Below, one piece after another: positions 58,620-64,000 of a stretch of 64,000 bases of DNA; within the stretch, counting starts at the first letter, position 1, and each line of letters begins with the position of its first letter. The position numbers were made by a program, and so were the translations under genes. The notes beneath the pieces are model-generated. The model worked only from the letters and a program-made list of their open reading frames with translations. It made no database searches and was not told the origin of the DNA. This stretch comes from Chondrilla cf. caribensis (Eukaryota > Porifera > Demospongiae > Chondrillida > Chondrillidae), in assembly GCA_964020155.1 (NCBI GenBank), contig OZ026566.1, forward strand, positions 4,620,151 through 4,684,150. Direction: 5' to 3'.

Positions 58620-59245
58620 ATTGGGGCGAGCCTAAGCGAGCCCCTCTCTTGCGAGTCGGCCGCCTGCCCGCCTACGCTTCCGGTGTGGATATGTATGTTT
58701 GTTTTACGAATTTAGGCCAACAATTTGGTCAACGTTTTCGACGTCTGGCGCGATCGTGCGACCCTCTGAAGGACGAAAACTCTTTTCGAGACATCAGAAA
58801 CGTTTGGAGAAAGACGTGGATGCGCTTTTCGAGACGATCGAGGCGACTTTTCGAACACGTTGACGTTTCTTTCTTTGGGACGCCGTGCCATTTGGATCGA
58901 CTGCCAATTCTGATACTGGCCAAATGGATCCCCTTTGGACGGTCCGACAAACATAAGAAACATTGTTCTGCAAGTAGAAAGATGCGGGGACACTCGGGAC
59001 ATCTTCTGAAAGGCAGGAAACGACGGGGGGACCAGGGTCCTCCTTCTGGCGAGTCGGACATTTTTTCCACGCGCGAATACATATAAGGTCACAGTTTTGA
59101 CCTTCGTAAAAGCTGTCGAATGGTTCGAAAAACTACATATCTACACTTTTAAGCCATTTATGGCTGTATGATTCACTCAGAAAAACGCGGGGATCCTCGG
59201 GACCCCTGAAAAGTAGGAAAGGACGGGGGTACACGTCAACACATC
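58620..59245. mobile_element. CpG-rich repeat-like block of unknown type
   Basis: It begins with an inverted repeat (GGGGCGAGCCTAAGCGAGCCCC) 42 bp after the TAF1 stop. The block is far richer in CpG than its surroundings and is open in several frames on both strands without recognisable protein similarity. The sharp composition change suggests an inserted element, possibly linked to the neighbouring Helitron. Confidence 0.4.
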
Positions 59246-59759
59246 TCACACTGACAACGTAGACGGGAGTATTGTGTTCATTTGTAAATGTATGTAAGTA
59301 GAATTCATACATGCGCTGGTAGAGAAGATAACTACCAATTTATAACGGTTATTAAAACTAGCACAGCGTAGGATATAAAATGCGAGGATGATGGGCCACG
59401 TACAGATCACGTGACGAGGATACATTGAAATATCACGTGATGAATTACAACTGAGTCCGATACGTGCCTATAAATAGTCACATTTGAAATATCTTCGCAC
59501 TTCCTTTGGGAAATTGTGAGCTTATACAAGCAGTTCTATTGTACAATCGATTTACTTCAGAGTTATCTATTTGGAGATTTGGACAAGAGGTGCAATTGCA
59601 TGTACAACTGATTTTATTCAGAGTTATTGATTTGGAATTTTTGAACAGGATTTGCAACTACAGTGCAACTGTGAAATATAGTAAGTAACTATAGTGAGAA
59701 TGTTATTCAGACATGTTGCTTCTGTGATTGCTGTTTATCTGTATACAGACATGCCCTAA

Positions 59760-60412
59760 ATGGAGGTTGTATTAAATTTTGCTGTTCAAACCCTTTAGAT
59801 TCCAACAACAACATTTGTGCTTTTGTGATATAATAAGAGTCATTGTCTTGATTCAAGCTCAAAGCCAACTATTAGGTGAGTTTAATATAACAATGTTGTT
59901 CTTGTGTCTGTATGGATATACAATGTGTATGATGCTTTGTGTACAAGTGTTGGACTGTCTTGTACAGTGAAGCTAAGCATGCACATTGCATCTGTGTTAT
60001 GATTATGGGCTCAAATGCACAGACGTTTTAACATACGCATTTGTGTTTACTATGTGCATATGTTCTGCATTTATGTACCATATGCATGATTTTTGTGTGT
60101 GCATGTGTTGGTGTCTTTCTTGTTATGTTAAAGACGTAGTTACCACTACATGTAAATATCTTAACCGTTTAATTGATTGCTGTTCACTAGTATACATTCA
60201 AGCCATAATGGAGGTTGTATCAACGTTTTGTTTATTTCTCAACACTTTAGATCCTCACAACAACTTGTGATACCATAAGGGCCATTGTATTGATTGTCTT
60301 CAAGGCCAACTATTATAGGTAAGTTTAGTATAACAATGTTGTTCACCTGTCTGTATCGATATACAATGTGCATGATGCTTGTGTGTGCAAGTGTTGTATG
60401 TCTTATAGATTC
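59760..60412. repeat. Imperfect direct repeat in the Helitron leader
   Basis: A ~200-bp segment starting TGGAGGTTGTAT at 59760 recurs at 60208; shared landmarks are TTAGAT, GCCAACTATTA, TATAACAATGTTGTTC and ATATACAATGTG. A third fragment (TTTAGATCCT) precedes the transposase ATG. Confidence 0.75.
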
Positions 60413-60534
60413 AAGCATAGCATGAGCATTATTCTCATTGCATATGAACTAAGCATGTTATGATTATGCTCATGAATGCATAGTGATCAAATATACTTAT
60501 TAACATTTAGATCCTGAAAGACTATTTGATCAGC

Positions 60535-63500
60535 ATGGACAAATCTATGGCACAAAGGAAAGTACAGAAGATGAGACAGCAAATAAAGAATCAGCTTAAG
60601 AGACAAATTACTGTAGAATCTATTTCAGGTGTTCAACGAGGACCTCAAAGACGTTTTGAGTCTGAAAGTACTGCAGAGAGGGAAGCACGATTAAATAGGG
60701 TTCGGCAGACTACACAAAAACGCCGTGATACTGAAAGTACATCTGAAAGACACCAGCGTTTGCAAGAATTGAGACAGTCTGCACAGAGACGTCTTGATGC
60801 TGAAACCCCTGCTCAAAGACAGGAACGTTTGAAAGAGTTGAGAGAGCAAACTTTGCTAACACATCAAGCCGAAAGTGAAAGTGAACACCAAGAAAGACTG
60901 AGACTGAAAAGGAAGTCTGCGCAAAATTCACGTCAAGCCAAAAAAGTTTGTAATGATCAAAATGACCAACCGGGGCCATCAAATATTAGACAAAGCAATC
61001 AAGTTGAAATCCCTCTTTCATTCAGTTCCTCTGTGCAAGAAAATAGTGAGTGTCTGCAGTTCCAGAATTTACCCGACATACTCACAACAAACGTTCAATC
61101 AAAATTACTTGAGTTCCATCATGTAATGTCATCATACCAGCCGAACACATGTATTACATGTAATGAAGGTTTTCCATCAACCTCTTGCCATGGAAGTAAA
61201 TGTATGAGATGTTTGAAAGATCAAAATGAAACAAAGCTGTTCTCTGCTGAAAATAACATGCATCCATGTGCAGTTCCTCCAGAATTACAAGATCTTTCAC
61301 AAACAGAACAAATGCTTATATCGCCAATTATGCCCATGATGACAATATACAGACTGCCCCATGGTCAATTGGGATATAGTGGACATGTCATCAGTCTACC
61401 TCATGATGTGAGCAACTTTGTCAAGTCATTACCAAGATCGCCATCAGAAATGAACATTCTCATTGTAAGAAAACACTACAGCGATGGCCGACACAAAGAT
61501 TTTCGTGTTCGAAAACACAAAATATTGGCAGCATTACAATGGCTAATAGACAACAATCCGTATTTCAAAGACATAACAATTGATAGGGGAGTTCTCGAAC
61601 ATCTGCCGATTGATGGTTCAATCATCAATGAATTACCAAATTGCTCGTTTGAAGAAATTGGGTCAGATCAATGTACAGAGGAAGATCAAAGTCGTGAGCT
61701 ATCGAGCAGTTTTTTGCCATTGTTGCAATCGAATCAAAATACAGAAGATGACACCATCCGGCAGCAAGTAGCTCAAAACAATCCTGTTTCTTGGCCAAGT
61801 ATACAGGGCACTGCAATCAATGAATTCAACCATGAGGGGTACTTTTCCTTAGCATTCCCCACTCTGTTTCCAAATGCAAGAGGAGATTTCACTGTTCCAA
61901 GACTTCGTCCTATAACCATTGGGACCTACTTCAAACATTTGATGTTGTACAAAGATGGTAGATTTGCAAAGCACCCTCGATTCCGCTACTTTGCATTGAA
62001 TACAGAGATGCGTTGGCGTGCCTTACAGACAGGACGGATATACGTCAAACAAAATGTCAATGATGCCCAACTAAGTGTTGAAGAGCTGAAAGATATGATA
62101 GGCACTGAAGGGACTTCACTTGCAAATCGTGTTCTCCATTTTGCAACATCATTGCGTGGTACCCGGCAGTATTGGATGCGACAACGTACCAGGTTGACAG
62201 CAATGGTGGACACCCTTGGGATGCCAACAGTATTTTTCACCCACAGTGCAGCAGACATTCAGTGGCCAGAATTGGCTGAACTAATCTGTTCAAACCCCAA
62301 CGATAAGAAGTCACGCAGTGATGCTGTCATTGAAAACCCTGCAATTGCTGACTGGTTCTTCTACGAGAGAGTAATTCAATTCATAAAGTATTTCTACAAG
62401 GGTATCCTCAGAGTGAAAGATTATTGGCTGCGTTTCGAATGGCAACACAGAGGAAGTCCTCACATCCATGGACTTGCATGGTTGTCTGATGCACCTGATG
62501 TGGAAAAAATCTATGGTGACCCCAATGTATCAGAAGGAGACAAACAGCTGGTTTTAAATTTTATTGACTCATTAGTGTCAACACAGAATCCAGCATTGCC
62601 ACACAGCAATCCAGATGTCAGTCAAGCGCCGAAACCTCAAACAGATCCACATGTATGCAACAAATCATTTCTGGATGCCAGGCAGGATATCACTGAAGAC
62701 CTCACTCAACTCATTGCCACATGTGAGAGGCACACTATGTGTTCAGAAGCATATTGCCTTAGAAATGTTGACGGAAGACAAGTATGTCGCTTTGGTTTTC
62801 CCAAACCATTGGAACAAAAGAGTAAAGTCGATTTCAATGAGGATGGTGATTTAACATTGACTACATCCAGAAATGATCCCCTGATCAACAGTTACAACCC
62901 AATTCAGCTGGTCGGATGGAGAGCCAATGTGGATATGCAATACTGTATGTCGAAAAAGAAAGTCATTCAGTATGTTGCAAAGTATGCAACCAAGTCTGAA
63001 AATAGATCAGAATCTCTCAAGGACATTTATGCCACAATTGTGCGAAATCTCAAAGATGATGATCGGTCTTTGAAAGCAGTTCAGAAGCTACTGATGAAAA
63101 CTCTATCGGAAAGAGATTTCTCAGCTCAAGAAACATGTCATCTACTTTTGCAATTACCCATGTCTTTGTCAACAAGAGAGTATGTCTACTTAAGCCTGGA
63201 TGGGTCCAGAGAAATTCAGAATAATCTGGAAGAAGGAAGCACTGCTACAGCTCTATCAACTCTTGATAAGTATGTGGAACGTCCATCAACATCAGAGTTT
63301 GATGAAATAACACTGCTCAAGTTTGTACAAAATTACCACTGCACCAAAACATCCATTGCCAAGCGAACAAAAACAGCAGTTGTGATTGTCAGACCATATA
63401 TATCCTGTGACCCAAATGGAGCACGTTTTGAACAATATTGTATGCAGAAAATGATGTTACATATCCCTTTCAGATGTGTAGATTCGTTAAAGAATGGACA

Positions 63501-64000
63501 CACAACTTACGAAGCAGCCTATGTTGAATTTTTGTCCAGTGGGAGGATTCCACCATGCCTTGAAGATGATGTACAGCGTGTATTGCATGTTGATCACAAT
63601 GATGACGATGATGATCAGCACCAACAAAATGCACAAGCAGGTCAGCCAAACCGGTTCACTGAAGAATGGATGATACTTTGCAACCAACATCCAAGTGACT
63701 CAACAGTGGATGAACTGTCTTCAGTGCAATGGCAAGATGCTGCAAAAATGTATCCAAATCTGGAGGAAGCAAATCGTTTCATCATAACCGCTAAGGGTAA
63801 TCAAGTTTCAACAACACTTCATTCTGATGCTGTCGATCCAGCTCTTTTGCAAGGTCATCAGAGAACAGCATATGACAAAGTGAAGCTGCATTTCCTGAAC
63901 AAAAGCACAGATCCTCTAAGAATGATCATTTCAGGTACAGCTGGTACTGGGAAATCATTTCTCATTAATTGTTTGCGACAACTTCTAGGCCAACAAGTTC
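60535..64000 (+). CDS. Helitron Rep/helicase transposase (3' end outside window)
   Basis: A rolling-circle transposase. One uninterrupted frame of 1155 codons runs from the ATG at 60535 to the window edge. The N-terminus has four or five diverged copies of a charged repeat (ESTAEREARLNRVRQ, ETPAQRQERLKELRE), as seen in other animal Helitrons. A Cys-rich finger follows (CITCNEGF, CHGSKCMRC). The Helitron-like N domain reads GYFSLAFPTLFPNARGDF and PITIGTYFKHLMLYKDGRF. The HUH nickase motif FEWQHRGSPHIHGLAWL is near codon 640, and the two-Tyr motif YVAKYATK near codon 820. A Pif1-type helicase begins with Walker A SGTAGTGKSFL near codon 1132. No stop, frameshift or intron was seen, so this copy may be recent or active. 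The remaining helicase and the 3' terminus lie outside. Confidence 0.95.
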   Translation, partial: MDKSMAQRKVQKMRQQIKNQLKRQITVESISGVQRGPQRRFESESTAEREARLNRVRQTTQKRRDTESTSERHQRLQELRQSAQRRLDAETPAQRQERLKELREQTLLTHQAESESEHQERLRLKRKSAQNSRQAKKVCNDQNDQPGPSNIRQSNQVEIPLSFSSSVQENSECLQFQNLPDILTTNVQSKLLEFHHVMSSYQPNTCITCNEGFPSTSCHGSKCMRCLKDQNETKLFSAENNMHPCAVPPELQDLSQTEQMLISPIMPMMTIYRLPHGQLGYSGHVISLPHDVSNFVKSLPRSPSEMNILIVRKHYSDGRHKDFRVRKHKILAALQWLIDNNPYFKDITIDRGVLEHLPIDGSIINELPNCSFEEIGSDQCTEEDQSRELSSSFLPLLQSNQNTEDDTIRQQVAQNNPVSWPSIQGTAINEFNHEGYFSLAFPTLFPNARGDFTVPRLRPITIGTYFKHLMLYKDGRFAKHPRFRYFALNTEMRWRALQTGRIYVKQNVNDAQLSVEELKDMIGTEGTSLANRVLHFATSLRGTRQYWMRQRTRLTAMVDTLGMPTVFFTHSAADIQWPELAELICSNPNDKKSRSDAVIENPAIADWFFYERVIQFIKYFYKGILRVKDYWLRFEWQHRGSPHIHGLAWLSDAPDVEKIYGDPNVSEGDKQLVLNFIDSLVSTQNPALPHSNPDVSQAPKPQTDPHVCNKSFLDARQDITEDLTQLIATCERHTMCSEAYCLRNVDGRQVCRFGFPKPLEQKSKVDFNEDGDLTLTTSRNDPLINSYNPIQLVGWRANVDMQYCMSKKKVIQYVAKYATKSENRSESLKDIYATIVRNLKDDDRSLKAVQKLLMKTLSERDFSAQETCHLLLQLPMSLSTREYVYLSLDGSREIQNNLEEGSTATALSTLDKYVERPSTSEFDEITLLKFVQNYHCTKTSIAKRTKTAVVIVRPYISCDPNGARFEQYCMQKMMLHIPFRCVDSLKNGHTTYEAAYVEFLSSGRIPPCLEDDVQRVLHVDHNDDDDDQHQQNAQAGQPNRFTEEWMILCNQHPSDSTVDELSSVQWQDAAKMYPNLEEANRFIITAKGNQVSTTLHSDAVDPALLQGHQRTAYDKVKLHFLNKSTDPLRMIISGTAGTGKSFLINCLRQLLGQQV

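Larger units (their letters stand above)
58579..60534. other. TAF1 3' flank and Helitron leader region
   Basis: This stretch holds a CpG-rich block (58618-59240) with a GC hairpin at its left end, then AT-rich sequence including an imperfect direct repeat (59760-59950 and 60208-60410) that leads into the Helitron reading frame. No host gene was seen. Confidence 0.6.

Noticed and set aside
58649..59092. Three overlapping open frames of 117-145 codons on both strands
   Set aside because: They are a by-product of the CpG-rich composition; no domain, start context or splice support on either strand.

Overview
The window is animal nuclear DNA. The genes are interrupted by many short GT-AG introns, and several are animal-type proteins: protein O-mannosyltransferase 2, a BAZ1A/ACF1 homologue, a FERM-SH2 tyrosine kinase, ATG14, and WAP/VWC receptor modules. 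Genes are packed tightly (often 50-250 bp apart) and introns are full of (CA/TG)n and minisatellites. A compact early-branching metazoan genome, most likely a sponge, fits best; this is inference, with no ribosomal or mitochondrial marker to confirm it.

Layout, left to right: a Rho-like GTPase (minus, cut by the left edge); POMT2 (minus, 20 exons, 1399-14291); GSTZ1/maleylacetoacetate isomerase (minus, 14458-16387); TBP (minus, 16690-18167); a 224-bp divergent promoter with two perfect CRE palindromes; BAZ1A/ACF1 (plus, 18392-24602) with two bromodomains; a FERM-SH2-tyrosine kinase (plus, 24792-30307); MRPS10/uS10m (plus, 30553-31814); ATG14/Barkor (plus, about 31868-34205); PSMA3 (minus, 34434-35849), divergent from a small two-TM protein (plus, 35925-36318); a large VWC/WAP/SEA-like type I membrane protein (minus, 36709-42080); an F-box/WD40 protein resembling FBXW10 (minus, 42572-47452); a ~2-kb region of ~187-bp satellite flanked by inverted copies; TAF1 (plus, 30 exons, 50339-58578); a CpG-rich repeat-like block; and the 5' part of an apparently intact Helitron Rep/helicase gene running off the right edge.

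Functionally the genes are mixed housekeeping loci, but three act in chromatin and transcription initiation: TBP, its direct partner TAF1, and the remodeler subunit BAZ1A, which shares a promoter with TBP. POMT2 and GSTZ1 are also neighbours in human, and POMT2, GSTZ1, BAZ1A, ATG14 and PSMA3 all lie on human chromosome 14 as I recall, so the window looks like a piece of an ancestral animal linkage group. Exon models were built by hand from splice signals, reading-phase bookkeeping and family similarity; unresolved junctions are stated.
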